A stretch of 64,000 nucleotides of DNA, taken from positions 214,687 through 278,686 of the forward strand of contig NZ_FOKZ01000003.1 of assembly GCF_900112285.1 (NCBI RefSeq), in the 5' to 3' direction. The translations under genes were made by a program, and so were the position numbers. The stretch is from Polaromonas sp. OV174 (GTDB lineage: Bacteria > Pseudomonadota > Gammaproteobacteria > Burkholderiales > Burkholderiaceae_C). This document shows, in pieces, positions 17,391 to 28,065 of the stretch. The notes beneath the pieces are model-generated. The model was not told where the DNA came from and ran no database searches. It saw only the letters and a list, made by a program, of their open reading frames with translations. Every line of letters begins with the position of its first letter. Position 1 is the stretch's first letter.

Positions 17391-17948
17391 TCAGCTCAGC
17401 AAGCGCGAGGATTTGGGGACATGGGCCATCAAAAACTCCATCTGGTCCGCCAGGATGCGGCGGTTGCGCAAGATGAAGTCTTCCCACAGGCTGGGCACAT
17501 AAGGCGTGTAGAGCAGCGGCATATGGGCCTGCTCCGGCGTGCGATTGCTTTTTCGGTGGTTGCAGGCGCGACAGGCTGTGACCACGTTCATCCAGCTGTC
17601 AATGCCTTGCTGCGCCAGTGGAATGATGTGCTCGCGCGTCAGCACCTCTTCGGCATGGTGGCTGCCGCAGTAGGCGCAGACATTGCGGTCACGCGTGAAC
17701 AGCTTGCCATTGGTCAACCCCGGCTTGAGGTCAAACGGATTGATATTGGGCACGCCGCGGGTGCCTATGATGCTGTTGACAGTGATGATGGACTGCTTGC
17801 CGGTGATGGCATTGTGGCCGCCATGAAAGGTGGCAATCCGCGCTCCCAGCTCCCAGCGCACTTCATCCGCCGCGTAATGTAAAACGGCCAGTTCAAGGCT
17901 GATCCACGACTGTGGCAACCCTTGGGCTGAGAGCTTCAAGACCTTCAA
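17391..17948 (-). CDS. HNH endonuclease family protein
   Basis: A 185-residue protein with an HNH-type nuclease core: CAYCGSH (Zn Cys pair), TREHIIPLAQQGIDSWMNVV and CRACNHRKSNRTP (second Cys pair). The N-terminal half starts KVLKLSAQGLPQSWISLE and is typical of a widespread proteobacterial family of unknown role. TTG at 17948 is preferred because GGAGG sits just upstream and family members begin at this point. ATG at 17975 would add nine residues. It is divergent from ribF. Confidence 0.85.
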   Translation of the reverse strand: MKVLKLSAQGLPQSWISLELAVLHYAADEVRWELGARIATFHGGHNAITGKQSIITVNSIIGTRGVPNINPFDLKPGLTNGKLFTRDRNVCAYCGSHHAEEVLTREHIIPLAQQGIDSWMNVVTACRACNHRKSNRTPEQAHMPLLYTPYVPSLWEDFILRNRRILADQMEFLMAHVPKSSRLLS

Positions 17949-18109
17949 AACGAACCTCCATGAAAATGGAAACACGGTGTCGAACTGTCAATAAAACAAT
18001 ATACAGCTAAATCATGAAGGCCACACGACCAAGCGCTTCTCAATTCATGATCCGCCGGTGTCAGCCCCAACTCTTCAGGCCTTAGCGCTATAAAAACGAT
18101 AATTAGCCC

Positions 18110-19084
18110 ATGAAAGTTTTCCGTGGTTACCTTCATCCCCAATTGCTGCCGCAATGCGCCCTGACGATTGGCAATTTCGACGGTGTGCACCGTGGTCATC
18201 AAGCCATGCTGGCCTTGCTGAAAAACGAGGCCCAGCACCGCGGCGTGCCCAGCTGCGTGCTGAGTTTTGAGCCGCATCCGCGGGATTACTTTGCCGCCGT
18301 GGCCCGCAAACCCGAGCTGGCGCCCGCCCGCATCGCCACGCTGCGCGACAAGCTGACCGAGCTGGCGCGCTGCGGCATAGACCAGTGCGTGATCCTGCCC
18401 TTTGACGCGCCGCTGGCAGCGCAAACGCCGGAAGGCTTTATCCAGGACGTGCTGCTGCAAGGTTTGGGCGCACGCTACGTGCTGGTAGGCGATGATTTCC
18501 GCTTTGGCAGCAAGCGCGCGGGCGACTACGCCATGCTGGACGCCGCCGGCGAGCGCCTGGGCTTTGACGTTGCCCGCATGAACAGCTACGAGGTGCACGG
18601 CACCCGGGTCTCCAGCTCGGCCGTACGCGAGGCCCTGGCGCATGGCGACATGGAGCGGGTCGCCGGCCTGCTGGGCCGGCCCTACAGCATCTCCGGCCAT
18701 GTGGTGCATGGCCGCAAGCTGGGCCGCGAGCTGGGTTTTCGCACCCTCAACCTGCGCTTTTCCCACTGGAAGCCGGCCGCCAGCGGCATTTTTGCGGTGC
18801 TGGTGCATGGCCTGAGCGAATCGCCTCTGCCCGGCGTCGCCAATCTGGGCATACGCCCCTCCATAGACCCGGACGACGTCAATGGCGGGCGCGTGCTGCT
18901 GGAGACCCACTGCCTCGATTGGCCCGCCAGCCTTGGCGCCGAAGGGGCGTACGGTAAAATCATCCGTGTGGAACTGCTACACAAACTGCACGACGAGCTG
19001 AAATACGACGGTCTGGAAGCCCTGACCCGGGGCATCACCAAAGACTGTGACGATGCCCGTGCCTTTTTCGCTACGCGAATTTGA
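18110..19084 (+). CDS. ribF: Bifunctional riboflavin kinase / FAD synthetase
   Basis: RibF makes FMN and then FAD from riboflavin. The N-terminal adenylyltransferase domain shows [16 protein letters not shown] (about residues 20-35) and [11 protein letters not shown]. The C-terminal flavokinase domain shows [20 protein letters not shown] and [10 protein letters not shown]. The length of 324 residues is slightly over the usual 310. It is followed by ileS and lspA, a conserved proteobacterial order. Confidence 0.95.
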   Translation: MKVFRGYLHPQLLPQCALTIGNFDGVHRGHQAMLALLKNEAQHRGVPSCVLSFEPHPRDYFAAVARKPELAPARIATLRDKLTELARCGIDQCVILPFDAPLAAQTPEGFIQDVLLQGLGARYVLVGDDFRFGSKRAGDYAMLDAAGERLGFDVARMNSYEVHGTRVSSSAVREALAHGDMERVAGLLGRPYSISGHVVHGRKLGRELGFRTLNLRFSHWKPAASGIFAVLVHGLSESPLPGVANLGIRPSIDPDDVNGGRVLLETHCLDWPASLGAEGAYGKIIRVELLHKLHDELKYDGLEALTRGITKDCDDARAFFATRI

Positions 19085-19197
19085 CGGGGCGCTGCGCCCC
19101 GCTCTCACCGTTCGCCCCCTGCCCTGCAGGGGATCATTTGAAGGGGGTCTTGAGGACTGCCCATCATCCCCAAAGTTTGCCCCCCAAGAGTTTCAAT

Positions 19198-22029
19198 ATG
19201 ACCGAAAAAGTCGACTACCGCCAAACCCTGAATCTGCCCGACACCCCCTTCCCCATGCGTGGCGACCTGCCCAAACGCGAGCCGGGCTGGGTCAAGGAAT
19301 GGGAAGACAAGGGCGTCTACAAAAAGCTGCGCGATGCCCGTTGCGGCGCCCCCAGGTTTGTGCTGCACGACGGCCCGCCCTACGCCAACGGCAAGATCCA
19401 CATCGGCCACGCCGTCAACAAGGTGCTCAAAGACATGATCGTCAAGGCGCGCCAGCTCAAGGGCATGGACGCCGTCTATGTGCCGGGCTGGGACTGCCAT
19501 GGCCTGCCGATCGAGAACGCGATTGAAAAACTGCATGGCCGCAGCCTGCCGCGCGATGAGGTGCAAGCCAAAAGCCGCGCCTTTGCCACCGAACAAATCG
19601 CCGGCCAGATGGCCGACTTCAAGCGCCTGGGCGTGCTGGGCGAATGGGACAATCCCTATCGCACCATGGATTTCGGCAACGAAGCCAATGAAATCCGCGC
19701 GCTCAAACGCATCATGGAGCGCGGCTTTGTCTACCGCGGCCTGAAACCCGTGTACTGGTGTTTCGACTGCGGCTCTTCGCTGGCCGAGTTTGAAATCGAA
19801 TACGCCGACAAGAAGTCGCAGACGCTGGACGTCGGCTTCAAGGCGGCCGAGCCCGACAAGCTGGCCGCCGCCTTTGGCCTGAAGAGCCTGGCCAAAGACG
19901 CCTTTGCCGTGATCTGGACCACCACCGCGTGGACCATTCCCGCCAACCAGGCGCTCAACCTCAACCCGGATCTGGAATACGCGCTGGTAGACACCGAGCG
20001 CGGCATCCTGCTGCTGGCCGCCGTACTGGTCGAGAAATGCATGGAGCGCTACCAGCTGACCGGCACGGTGCTGGCCACCACGCCGGGCAAAAAGCTGGCA
20101 CTGCTGAACTTCCAGCATCCGTTTTACGACGTGGAGGATGACGGCGGGAACCACGGCTACCGGCGCCTGAGCCCGGTGTTCCTGGCCGACTACGCCACCG
20201 CCGACGACGGCACGGGCATAGTGCACTCCTCGCCCGCTTACGGCGTGGAAGACTTTAACTCCTGCGTCGCCAACGGCATTGCTTACGACGACATCCTGAA
20301 CCCGGTACAGGGCAACGGCCGCTACGTCGATGAGCTGCCGCTGTTTGGTGGGCTCAACATCTGGAAGGCCGCACCGCTGGTGATAGACAAGCTGCGCGAG
20401 CACGGCCGCCTGTTTGCCAGCCACGACATCGTGCACAGCTACCCGCACTGCTGGCGCCACAAGACGCCGGTGATTTACCGCGCGGCCGCCCAATGGTTTG
20501 TGCGCATGGACGAAGGCGAAGGCGTGTTCACCAAGGACAAGGCAGCGCAAACCTTGCGCCAGCTGGCGCTCAACGCCATCGAGGAAACCAGTTTCTATCC
20601 CGAAAACGGCAAGACTCGCCTGCGCGACATGATCGCCGGCCGGCCCGACTGGTGCATCAGCCGCCAGCGCAACTGGGGCGTGCCGCTGCCCTTCTTCATC
20701 CACACCGCCACCGGCGAGTTGCACCCGCGCACCATGGAGATCATGGACCAGGCAGCTAGCATGGTTGAGGCTGGCGGCGTCGAGGCCTGGAGCAAGGCCT
20801 GCGCGGAGTCCATCATTGGCGCCGACGCACCCGACTACATCAAGAGCACCGACATCCTGGATGTGTGGTTTGACTCGGGCACCACGCATTTCCACGTGCT
20901 CAAGAACAGCCACGCCGCGCAATCGGCCTGGCCGGCAGACCTCTATCTGGAAGGTCACGACCAGCACCGGGGCTGGTTCCACTCCTCGCTGCTCACGGCT
21001 TGCGCCATGTACGACCACGCCCCTTACAAGGGCCTGCTGACGCACGGCTTCACGGTGGACGGCAAGGGCCGCAAGATGAGCAAGAGCGAAGGCAACACCG
21101 TGGTGCCGCAGGAAGTCAGCGACAAGCTGGGTGCCGAAATCATCCGCCTGTGGTGCGCCTCCACCGACTATTCCGGCGACCTGGGCATTGACGACAAGAT
21201 ACTGGCACGCGTGGTCGACGCTTACCGCCGCATCCGCAACACGCTGCGCTTTTTGATGGCCAACGTCAGCGACTTTGACCCGGCCCAGGACGCCGTGCCG
21301 TTTGACCAGATGCTGGAAATCGACCGCTATGCCCTGAGCCGTGCGGCGCAGTTGCAGGCCGACATCCTGGCGCACTACGAGGTCTATGAGTTCCATCCGG
21401 TCGTCTCCAAGCTGCAAATCTATTGCAGCGAAGACCTGGGCTCCTTCTATCTGGACATCCTGAAAGACCGGCTCTACACCACCGGTCCCAAGTCACTGGC
21501 ACGGCGCAGCGCGCAAACCGCCCTGCACGCGATCACCCATGCCATGCTGCGCTGGATGGCGCCTTTCCTGAGCTTTACCGCCGAAGAGGCCTGGAAGTTT
21601 TTCGGCCAGTCGGAATCCATCTTTCTGGAAACCTACGCCGAATTTCCGGCGCCCGATGCCGCCCTGCTCGGCAAATGGTCGCGCATTCGCGACATCCGCA
21701 ACGCGGTCAACAAAGACATAGAAACCTTGCGTGCCGAGGGCAAGGTCGGCTCGTCGCTGCAGGCCAATGTGGCGCTGCAGCTCAACGCCGACGACCATGC
21801 GCTGCTCAGCAGCCTGGGCGATGACTTGAAGTTTGTCTTCATCACATCCGCTATTAATTTAGTAGCTGGAGACGACCTGAAGGCAGGCGTCAGCACCAGT
21901 TCCGCCATCAAGTGCGAGCGTTGCTGGCACTACCGCGAGGATGTCGGCATCGACCCGGCCCACCCGGCCATTTGCGGCCGCTGCACCAGCAACCTGTTTG
22001 GCGCGGGCGAAGCCCGGCAATTCGCATAA
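19198..22029 (+). CDS. ileS: Isoleucyl-tRNA synthetase
   Basis: This 943-residue class I synthetase charges tRNA-Ile. Motifs are [10 protein letters not shown] (about residue 68), the editing domain [27 protein letters not shown], and the C-terminal zinc knuckle [12 protein letters not shown]...CGRC. ATG at 19198 agrees with the family start. The longer frame to 19081 overlaps ribF and is unlikely. Residues about 885-890 coincide with an 18-base core of the family 1 repeat. The ileS stop overlaps the lspA start. Confidence 0.96.
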   Translation: MTEKVDYRQTLNLPDTPFPMRGDLPKREPGWVKEWEDKGVYKKLRDARCGAPRFVLHDGPPYANGKIHIGHAVNKVLKDMIVKARQLKGMDAVYVPGWDCHGLPIENAIEKLHGRSLPRDEVQAKSRAFATEQIAGQMADFKRLGVLGEWDNPYRTMDFGNEANEIRALKRIMERGFVYRGLKPVYWCFDCGSSLAEFEIEYADKKSQTLDVGFKAAEPDKLAAAFGLKSLAKDAFAVIWTTTAWTIPANQALNLNPDLEYALVDTERGILLLAAVLVEKCMERYQLTGTVLATTPGKKLALLNFQHPFYDVEDDGGNHGYRRLSPVFLADYATADDGTGIVHSSPAYGVEDFNSCVANGIAYDDILNPVQGNGRYVDELPLFGGLNIWKAAPLVIDKLREHGRLFASHDIVHSYPHCWRHKTPVIYRAAAQWFVRMDEGEGVFTKDKAAQTLRQLALNAIEETSFYPENGKTRLRDMIAGRPDWCISRQRNWGVPLPFFIHTATGELHPRTMEIMDQAASMVEAGGVEAWSKACAESIIGADAPDYIKSTDILDVWFDSGTTHFHVLKNSHAAQSAWPADLYLEGHDQHRGWFHSSLLTACAMYDHAPYKGLLTHGFTVDGKGRKMSKSEGNTVVPQEVSDKLGAEIIRLWCASTDYSGDLGIDDKILARVVDAYRRIRNTLRFLMANVSDFDPAQDAVPFDQMLEIDRYALSRAAQLQADILAHYEVYEFHPVVSKLQIYCSEDLGSFYLDILKDRLYTTGPKSLARRSAQTALHAITHAMLRWMAPFLSFTAEEAWKFFGQSESIFLETYAEFPAPDAALLGKWSRIRDIRNAVNKDIETLRAEGKVGSSLQANVALQLNADDHALLSSLGDDLKFVFITSAINLVAGDDLKAGVSTSSAIKCERCWHYREDVGIDPAHPAICGRCTSNLFGAGEARQFA
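21850..21867 (+). repeat. Core of family 1 repeat inside ileS
   Basis: GCTATTAATTTAGTAGCT matches the palindromic core of the family (compare 16273-16321), but the rest of the element is not recognisable. It encodes AINLVA in the variable region just before the zinc knuckle. This may be a decayed or partial copy, or chance. Confidence 0.4.
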
Positions 22030-22532
22030 TGGCGAAGGCTAGCCTGAAAAAAACCTCGGCCGCCATGCTGCCCTGGCTGGGCCTGGCACTGATTCTGCTG
22101 ATCGCCGACCAGTTCACCAAGGTGCTGATCCTGGGCTATTACCGCCTGGGCGACGCCACCTATGTGACCAGTTTTTTTAACGTGGTCAGGGTGCACAACA
22201 CCGGCGCCGCCTTTTCTTTCCTGGCCTCCGCGTCGGGTTGGCAACGCTGGTTTTTCACGGTCCTGGGCCTGGTCGCCGCCGCCTTCATCATCTGGATGCT
22301 CAAATCGCATGCGGGACAAAAGCTGTTCTCGTTTGCCATGGCCTGCATTCTGGGCGGCGCGCTGGGCAATGTGATAGACCGCACGCTGCACGGCTACGTG
22401 GTGGACTTTCTGGACTTTCATTACGGCAGCTGGCACTTCCCGGCCTTCAACATTGCCGACAGCGCCATCACCGTCGGTGCCGTCTGCCTCATTCTTGACG
22501 AGTTGCTGCGCGTGCGTCGCGCCAAGGCATAG
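22029..22532 (+). CDS. lspA: Lipoprotein signal peptidase (signal peptidase II)
   Basis: LspA cleaves the signal peptide of diacylglyceryl prolipoproteins in the inner membrane. The 167 residues have four membrane helices and the catalytic aspartates in [17 protein letters not shown] and [23 protein letters not shown] is the family's N-terminal loop. ATG at 22029 overlaps the ileS stop (TAATG), showing translational coupling. Confidence 0.95.
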   Translation: MAKASLKKTSAAMLPWLGLALILLIADQFTKVLILGYYRLGDATYVTSFFNVVRVHNTGAAFSFLASASGWQRWFFTVLGLVAAAFIIWMLKSHAGQKLFSFAMACILGGALGNVIDRTLHGYVVDFLDFHYGSWHFPAFNIADSAITVGAVCLILDELLRVRRAKA

Positions 22533-22586
22533 GGTTCTGCCGGGCCTCCGGGCGTTCGCGCCGGGGGTATAGTCAGCCAGAAGTCT

Positions 22587-24245
22587 ATGAAGCATTTGTT
22601 GAATTTATTGGCGGCCATTGCGCTGCTTGTCTGGGGCACCCATCTGGTCCGTACCGGTGTGTTGCGAGTGTTTGGCGCCAATCTGCGCAACATGCTGGCC
22701 CGCAGCATGGCCAACCGCTTCACCGCGGCGCTCTCGGGTATAGGGGTGACGGCCCTGGTGCAGTCCAGCACCGCCACCTCGCTCATGACCTCCTCCTTCG
22801 TCGGGCAAGGCCTCATCTCGCTGCCCGCGGCGCTGGCGGTGATGCGTGGCGCCGACATAGGCACGGCCGTGATGGCGGTGCTCTTCTCCTTCGACCTGTC
22901 ATGGCTGTCGCCGCTGTTTATTTTTGCCGGCGTGGTGCTCTTCCTCTCGCGGCAAGACGGCACAGTGGGACGGGTCGGCCGCGTCTTCATCGGCCTGGGC
23001 CTGATGCTGCTGGCCTTGCGTCTGGTGGTCGATGCCACCGAGCCGCTGTTGGCCGCGCCGGCGGTGCGCGCCCTGCTGTCTTCGCTGGGCAGCGACGTCT
23101 TGCTGGAAATCACAGTGGGCGCCACCCTGGCGGTGCTGTCTTACTCCAGCCTCGCCGTGGTGCTGCTGATCGCCGCGCTGGCGGCGTCTACGGCGATACC
23201 GCTGGATGTGGCGCTGGGCCTGGTCCTGGGTGCCAATCTGGGCAGCGGCATCCTGGCCGTTTTGACCACCCTCAAGTCCTCGGTCGAAGCCCGCCATGTC
23301 ACCGTCGGCAACCTGGTTTTCAAGGTCATGGGCGTGACCATTGTTGCGCCCTGCATAGGTCTGTGGCTGAGCTACGCCAGGCCCTGGCTGCCTGACATCA
23401 CCAGCGCCGTGGTGATGTTTCATCTGGCCTTCAATGTGGTGATCAGCCTGGGCTTCATAGGCCTGACCCAGCTGGTCGCCAAATGGGTGCAAAAGCTGCT
23501 GCCCAAACCGGAGGCCTCGCCCTCGCAAATCCGCCTGCAGCATCTGGACCCCTCCGCGCTCGCTACGCCCTCCCTGGCCATCTCCTGCGCCGCACGCGAG
23601 GCCATGCACCAGGCCGATGTGGTGGAGACCATGCTCAACGGCGTGCTGCCTGTGATCCGCAACAATGACCTGCGACTGGCCGAAGAGCTGCGCAAGCTCG
23701 ACGACACGGTCGACACCCTGTACTCGTCCATCAAGTACTACCTGACCAAAATTTCCCGCGAGGCGCTGGGCGAGGAAGAAAGCCGCCGCTGGACCGACAT
23801 CATCAGCTTCACCATCAACATGGAGCAGATTGGCGACATCATTGAGCGCGTGCTGATAGATATCGAGGACAAGAAGATCAAGCCGGGCCGCCACTTTTCC
23901 GAAGCCGGCATGGCCGAAATTGTCGAGCTGCATGAGCGCCTGATCAGCAATCTGCATCTGGGCATGAGCGTATTCCTGAACGGTAACGTGCGCGATGCCC
24001 AGAAACTGCTGGAAGAAAAAGCACGCTTTCGCGACCTCGAACGCGCTTATGCCACCAACCACCTGAGCCGGCTATCGGCCAATACGCTGCAAAGCCTGGA
24101 AACCAGCTCGCTGCATATCGACCTGATCAGCGACCTCAAGCGCATCAACTCACACATCTGCTCCATTGCCTACCCGATTCTGGACTCGGCCGGCGCGCTG
24201 GCCCCCAACCGCCTGCGTCCCGAGGCCCTGGCCATGAAGCCCTGA
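22587..24245 (+). CDS. Na/Pi cotransporter family protein with PhoU-like domain
   Basis: The 552 residues comprise an N-terminal membrane domain of the Na+/phosphate cotransporter (NptA/YjbB) family with its two duplicated QSS-type repeats (LVQSSTATSLMTSSFVG and VLSYSSLAVVLLI). A C-terminal cytoplasmic helical PhoU-like domain (about 350-540, REAMHQADVVETMLNGVLPV) follows. It probably moves phosphate with sodium and senses it through the PhoU part. There is a 54-base gap after lspA and a small hairpin after its stop. Confidence 0.9.
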   Translation: MKHLLNLLAAIALLVWGTHLVRTGVLRVFGANLRNMLARSMANRFTAALSGIGVTALVQSSTATSLMTSSFVGQGLISLPAALAVMRGADIGTAVMAVLFSFDLSWLSPLFIFAGVVLFLSRQDGTVGRVGRVFIGLGLMLLALRLVVDATEPLLAAPAVRALLSSLGSDVLLEITVGATLAVLSYSSLAVVLLIAALAASTAIPLDVALGLVLGANLGSGILAVLTTLKSSVEARHVTVGNLVFKVMGVTIVAPCIGLWLSYARPWLPDITSAVVMFHLAFNVVISLGFIGLTQLVAKWVQKLLPKPEASPSQIRLQHLDPSALATPSLAISCAAREAMHQADVVETMLNGVLPVIRNNDLRLAEELRKLDDTVDTLYSSIKYYLTKISREALGEEESRRWTDIISFTINMEQIGDIIERVLIDIEDKKIKPGRHFSEAGMAEIVELHERLISNLHLGMSVFLNGNVRDAQKLLEEKARFRDLERAYATNHLSRLSANTLQSLETSSLHIDLISDLKRINSHICSIAYPILDSAGALAPNRLRPEALAMKP

Positions 24246-24252
24246 GCCCCCC

Positions 24253-24271
24253 GAACGGCCTCAAGCCGTTC
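24253..24271. terminator. Hairpin between convergent genes
   Basis: GAACGGC (24253-24259) pairs with GCCGTTC (24265-24271) around CTCAA, exactly in the 24-base gap between the Na/Pi transporter and the NUDIX gene. There is no T-run, so it is a weak terminator candidate for both strands. Confidence 0.4.
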
Positions 24272-25085
24272 AGGGCAGGCCCAGCACCTGCAGCAGAATC
24301 AGCGCCGCCTCCAGGGTGAATTCATCGCGCTGCAAGGCGGCCAGCAATTGACCTTTATCCATCAGGCAAAACTGCGCCACCTCGCCATCCTGGTTATCTG
24401 GCGTCAAACCATCGGGCACGGTGCAGACATACCAGTCGATGTGCTCGCTGACATAACCGGCGCCCCGGCCATCCTGGCTGGGCCGGCAGATGCTCAGGCG
24501 CCCGCCGTAGCGCATGGCCTGCAGCTCGACAATCCGCAGGCCGGCCTCCTCCCAGGTCTCACGCGCCAGCGCGGTTTCAAGCGTGTCCGCCGCCGCCACC
24601 ATGCCGCCCATCAAGGTATCCCACAGACCGGGGTCGTTGGCCTTGTCCAGGGCTCGCTGCTGCACCCAGACGCTGCCCTCAGGCGTTTGCCCCACCAGAT
24701 GCACGGCCTGCGTCACTATGCCCAACGGCCTGACCGCGGCTCGCTCTACCGTGCCCTGGCGCTGGCCCGACGGATCGGACACCGCGAGCTGCTCGTTGCG
24801 CCAGGCGCCGGCCAGGCCGGCTTCATGCAAGGCCGTGGCGACGCGGTTCAGGCCGCTCGTCACATCGCCCAGCAAGCGCCAGCCGGCCTGCTCCGAATAC
24901 TCTTCTTTTAATAGCGGGTTGCGCCCGTCCAGCAAGGGCTGGAGGGCTATTTGACGTAAAAAATCGGTTTCCACCGAGCCAATCACAGCGTCCCCGGCCC
25001 AGAGCGGTACCCGCGGGCGCAACGGCGCCTGGCTGGCAGCCGCCTGCAGACGGCGCAACCATTGGGCATCAAACTCAAGCGGCAT
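24270..25085 (-). CDS. NUDIX hydrolase with DUF4743 N-terminal domain
   Basis: The 271 residues have an N-terminal DUF4743-type region and a C-terminal NUDIX domain. The box is GGMVAAADTLETALARETWE followed by EAGL, all catalytic Glu and Arg present. The arrangement is that of the plant/fungal Tnr3-type enzymes acting on damaged thiamine diphosphates; the substrate here is inferred only. Residues about 45-62 are encoded by a family 1 repeat. The quinone oxidoreductase gene lies 11 bases upstream on the same strand, so the two are probably co-transcribed. Confidence 0.87.
   Translation of the reverse strand: MPLEFDAQWLRRLQAAASQAPLRPRVPLWAGDAVIGSVETDFLRQIALQPLLDGRNPLLKEEYSEQAGWRLLGDVTSGLNRVATALHEAGLAGAWRNEQLAVSDPSGQRQGTVERAAVRPLGIVTQAVHLVGQTPEGSVWVQQRALDKANDPGLWDTLMGGMVAAADTLETALARETWEEAGLRIVELQAMRYGGRLSICRPSQDGRGAGYVSEHIDWYVCTVPDGLTPDNQDGEVAQFCLMDKGQLLAALQRDEFTLEAALILLQVLGLP
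24905..24952 (+). repeat. Family 1 palindromic repeat embedded in NUDIX gene
   Basis: The plus strand reads TTTTAATAGCGGGTTGCGCC, then CGTCC, AAGGGCTGGAGGGCTATTT, matching the family block order. In the minus-strand gene it encodes IALQPLLDGRNPLLK without disrupting the frame. Confidence 0.7.
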
Positions 25086-25096
25086 GCGGTCTGGCC

Positions 25097-26083
25097 CTAG
25101 AGCGTGAGAATGGTGCAGCCCGTGGTCTTGCGGGCTTCCAGCGCACGGTGGGCGTCGGCCACATCGGCCAGGGCAAAGCGCTGGTCAATGCGAATGTTGA
25201 TCTTGCCGCTGCTGACCATCGCAAACAAATCATCCGCCATCTCCTGTGTGCTTTCACGCGTGGTGATGTGGCTGAACAAGGTCTGGCGCGTCACATACAA
25301 AGAACCCTTGGGGCCCAGGATGCCGGGCGAAAAAGGCGCGACCGGGCCGGAGGCATTGCCAAAACTGACCATCAGGCCGAAGGGACGCAGGCAATCGAGC
25401 GAACGGTCGAAAGTGTCTTTGCCGACCGAGTCATAAACCACCTTCACGCCCTGGCCGGCGGTGATCTCCTTGACGCGGGCGACGAAGTCTTCCTTGGCGT
25501 AGTTGATGACGAAAGCCGCGCCATGGGCCTTGGCCAGCGCACATTTTTCGTCCGACCCGGCCGTGCCTATCAGCTGCAGGCCCATGGCTTTTGCCCATTG
25601 GCAGGCGATCAGGCCGACACCGCCTGCAGCGGCGTGAAACAGCACGAAGTCGCCCGCATTGAGCCCGCCCTGCGGCTGACTACGGCGCAGCAAATATTGC
25701 GCGGTCAGGCCCTTGAGCATCATGGCCGCGCCAGTTTCGAAGGAGATCGCGTCGGGCAGCTTGCAGACGCATTTGGCGGGCATCACGCGCAGCTCGCAAT
25801 AGCTGCCCGGCGGCTGGCTGGCATAGGCGGCGCGGTCACCCACTTTCAGGTGCGTCACGCCCTGGCCCACGGCCTCGATCACGCCAGCAGCCTCCATGCC
25901 CAATTGAACCGGCATGACCTGCGGATACAGGCCGCTGCGCTGGTAGACATCGATGAAGTTCAGCCCTATGGCCTTGTGACGTATGCGGATCTCGCCGGGG
26001 CCGGGTTCGCCCACGGTCACGTCAACGATCTTGAGTTCTTCGGGGCCACCGTGCTGGTCTATGCGAATGGCTTTGGAAATCAT
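25097..26083 (-). CDS. NADPH:quinone oxidoreductase (zeta-crystallin type)
   Basis: A 328-residue member of the zinc-free MDR quinone oxidoreductase family, starting ISKAIRIDQHGGPEELK. The GroES-like domain includes GLNFIDVYQRSGLYP. The NADPH-binding AAAGGVGLIACQWAKAMG and VYDSVGKDTFDRSLDCL follow. It reduces quinones with NADPH. The ATG at 26083 fits the family, and one three codons upstream is possible. It lies 11 bases before the NUDIX gene. Confidence 0.9.
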   Translation of the reverse strand: MISKAIRIDQHGGPEELKIVDVTVGEPGPGEIRIRHKAIGLNFIDVYQRSGLYPQVMPVQLGMEAAGVIEAVGQGVTHLKVGDRAAYASQPPGSYCELRVMPAKCVCKLPDAISFETGAAMMLKGLTAQYLLRRSQPQGGLNAGDFVLFHAAAGGVGLIACQWAKAMGLQLIGTAGSDEKCALAKAHGAAFVINYAKEDFVARVKEITAGQGVKVVYDSVGKDTFDRSLDCLRPFGLMVSFGNASGPVAPFSPGILGPKGSLYVTRQTLFSHITTRESTQEMADDLFAMVSSGKINIRIDQRFALADVADAHRALEARKTTGCTILTL

Positions 26084-26239
26084 GGCGGTCATAAAGGCTT
26101 TCTTGCGCTCTGTCAGCGTATCAATGAAGGGGGAAATCGACTGGCCGCTATCCTGCCATGAATCACAAAAAACTGCTCTTCCAAGCGTTTAAAACCGGTG
26201 CGCCGCAGAACGCGTAACTCGCTTGGTAAAGTCCCCCTC

Positions 26240-27139
26240 ATGAATCAAAGACTGACCCCTGCCACCGCCTTTTTGCTGACGCTGGCGCCCCTGCTCTGGG
26301 CCGCCAACGCCGTCGTCGGCCGCCTCGTCACCGGGCTGGTGCCGCCCATGACGCTTAATTTTCTACGCTGGGTTTTGGCCTTCGTCATTCTCTTGCCGCT
26401 AGCCCACCGCTTACTGAAGCGCGACAGCGCGCTATGGCCAGACTGGAAACGCTTTGCGCTACTGGGCTTGCTTGGCGTGGGCTGCTACAACGCCTTGCAA
26501 TACCTGGCACTGAAAACCTCCACCCCGCTCAACGTGACACTGGTGGCGTCCAGTGTGCCGGTCTGGATGCTGATAGTTGGCGCACTGTGCTTCGGCCAGC
26601 GCGTATCGCGCCAGCAGATTGGTGGCGCCCTGCTGTCGATTGCCGGCGTGCTGGTGGTGCTCACGCGCGGCCAGTGGGCCTTGCTGGCGCAGGTCAGGCT
26701 GGTGCCTGGCGATCTCTATGTGCTGCTGGCCACCCTGTCCTGGGCGTTTTATAGCTGGCTGCTGTCCCAGCCCAAGGAGGCGCCCGAAATCCGCAACGAC
26801 TGGGCCGCTTTCCTGATGGCGCAGATTGTGTTTGGCCTGGGCTGGTCCGGTTTGTTTGCTGCCGGCGAATGGGCTCTGCTGGACGTCCACATCAGCTGGG
26901 GCTGGCCGCTGGTGATGGCCTTGCTGTTTATCGCCATCGGCCCGGCGGTGATTGCCTACCGCTGCTGGGGCGTGGGCGTGCAACGCGCCGGCCCGGCAAT
27001 TGCAGGTTTTTTCTCCAACCTCATGCCGCTGTTTGCCGCCCTGCTGTCAGCGGTCTTTCTGGGGGAGTTGCCCCATCTCTACCACGCATTGGCCTTCGTG
27101 CTGATCGTGGGCGGCATCGTGGTATCGGCGCAGCGGTAA
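26240..27139 (+). CDS. EamA/DMT family transporter
   Basis: A 299-residue protein with ten predicted membrane helices and two EamA repeats (APLLWAANAVVGRLVTGLVP in the first; ALLFIAIGPAVIAYRCWG in the second). These carriers export metabolites or drugs; the substrate cannot be read from sequence. ATG at 26240 starts at MNQRLTPAT; the longer frame to 26198 is unsupported. It is convergent with the LysR gene. Confidence 0.88.
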   Translation: MNQRLTPATAFLLTLAPLLWAANAVVGRLVTGLVPPMTLNFLRWVLAFVILLPLAHRLLKRDSALWPDWKRFALLGLLGVGCYNALQYLALKTSTPLNVTLVASSVPVWMLIVGALCFGQRVSRQQIGGALLSIAGVLVVLTRGQWALLAQVRLVPGDLYVLLATLSWAFYSWLLSQPKEAPEIRNDWAAFLMAQIVFGLGWSGLFAAGEWALLDVHISWGWPLVMALLFIAIGPAVIAYRCWGVGVQRAGPAIAGFFSNLMPLFAALLSAVFLGELPHLYHALAFVLIVGGIVVSAQR

Positions 27140-27165
27140 AGCACCAAAGCGAGAATTTCGCGAAG

Positions 27166-28044
27166 TCATTGCCCATCAATCCCGGCCGCCTTGCAAAGGC
27201 AATGCGCCAGCTGGCTGACCCCAGGCCGGCTGACCTTTGAGGCGCGCTGAAGAATGCCCACCTCCCGGTAGAAAGTATCTTCACCCAACGAAATGGCCCG
27301 CACCTGGGGCGGGAGCGGCAAATGCGCTTGCGCCATCGGCATCAAGGCAACGCCCAGTTCATTGGCCACCATCTGCACCATGCCCTCGATTTCATCGAGC
27401 TCGATAGACTCCTGCACGCTCAGCCCCATGGCGCGCAAAAAGCGCTCGACCTTTCTGCCCCCAAACGAGGTTCGCTCGTAACGCAGAAAGGGCTGGGTCT
27501 GGATCAGCGCACGCCAGTCGCGCCCCTTCACTGCTGCAGGGACCAGGAGCACATACGGCTCCTGAACCAGCGGCTGCCAGACCAGCTCGGGCGGCATGCC
27601 AAAACTCGGGCGAATCATGATGGAGGTGTCAATTTCCCCCGCATCCAACTGGTCCATCAAATGCATGGAGACACCGGGAACGATGCGCATGCGCAGCTTG
27701 GGAAACTGCTTGCGAAAAGGCACCAGAGCCCGGGCCAGCAGCGTGGACTGCACCGACGCAATGGCACCTATACGGAGCAAGCCATCGGCACTTTCATCGG
27801 CAGCCGGCTCGCCGAGCCTGGAAAAAAGCGCCACGATTTCTTCTGCCCGTTGCAAGGTCATGCCGCCGGCCGCATTCAGCGTCGCGGAACGGCCGGTCCG
27901 GTCAAAAAGCTCAAAACCCAAGGACTCTTCCAGGCGCCTGATCTGGCTGCTCACCGCTGACTGGGTCAGCCCTATGTGCTTGCCAGCCGCAGCAAAAGTG
28001 CCGTGACGGGCGACGGCCATCAACGTTCGTAATTCAGAAATCAT
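27166..28044 (-). CDS. LysR-type transcriptional regulator
   Basis: The 292 residues carry an N-terminal winged HTH (AAAGKHIGLTQSAVSSQIRR, about 18-37) followed by the LysR substrate-binding domain with FDRTGRSATL at the junction. It is divergent from the VOC-protein gene. The gap holds two inverted repeats that could be its operators, so it likely controls that gene and perhaps the binding protein downstream. The inducer is unknown. Confidence 0.92.
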   Translation of the reverse strand: MISELRTLMAVARHGTFAAAGKHIGLTQSAVSSQIRRLEESLGFELFDRTGRSATLNAAGGMTLQRAEEIVALFSRLGEPAADESADGLLRIGAIASVQSTLLARALVPFRKQFPKLRMRIVPGVSMHLMDQLDAGEIDTSIMIRPSFGMPPELVWQPLVQEPYVLLVPAAVKGRDWRALIQTQPFLRYERTSFGGRKVERFLRAMGLSVQESIELDEIEGMVQMVANELGVALMPMAQAHLPLPPQVRAISLGEDTFYREVGILQRASKVSRPGVSQLAHCLCKAAGIDGQ

Positions 28045-28065
28045 GGTTTATTCATTAATTTTATT

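Noticed and set aside
18066..18112. AGGCCTTAGCGCTATAAAAA before ribF as a family 1 copy
   Set aside because: Only one short block resembles the family and the palindromic core is absent.
19105..21417. 770-residue minus-strand ORF opposite ileS
   Set aside because: Antisense shadow of ileS; no start signal or family pattern.
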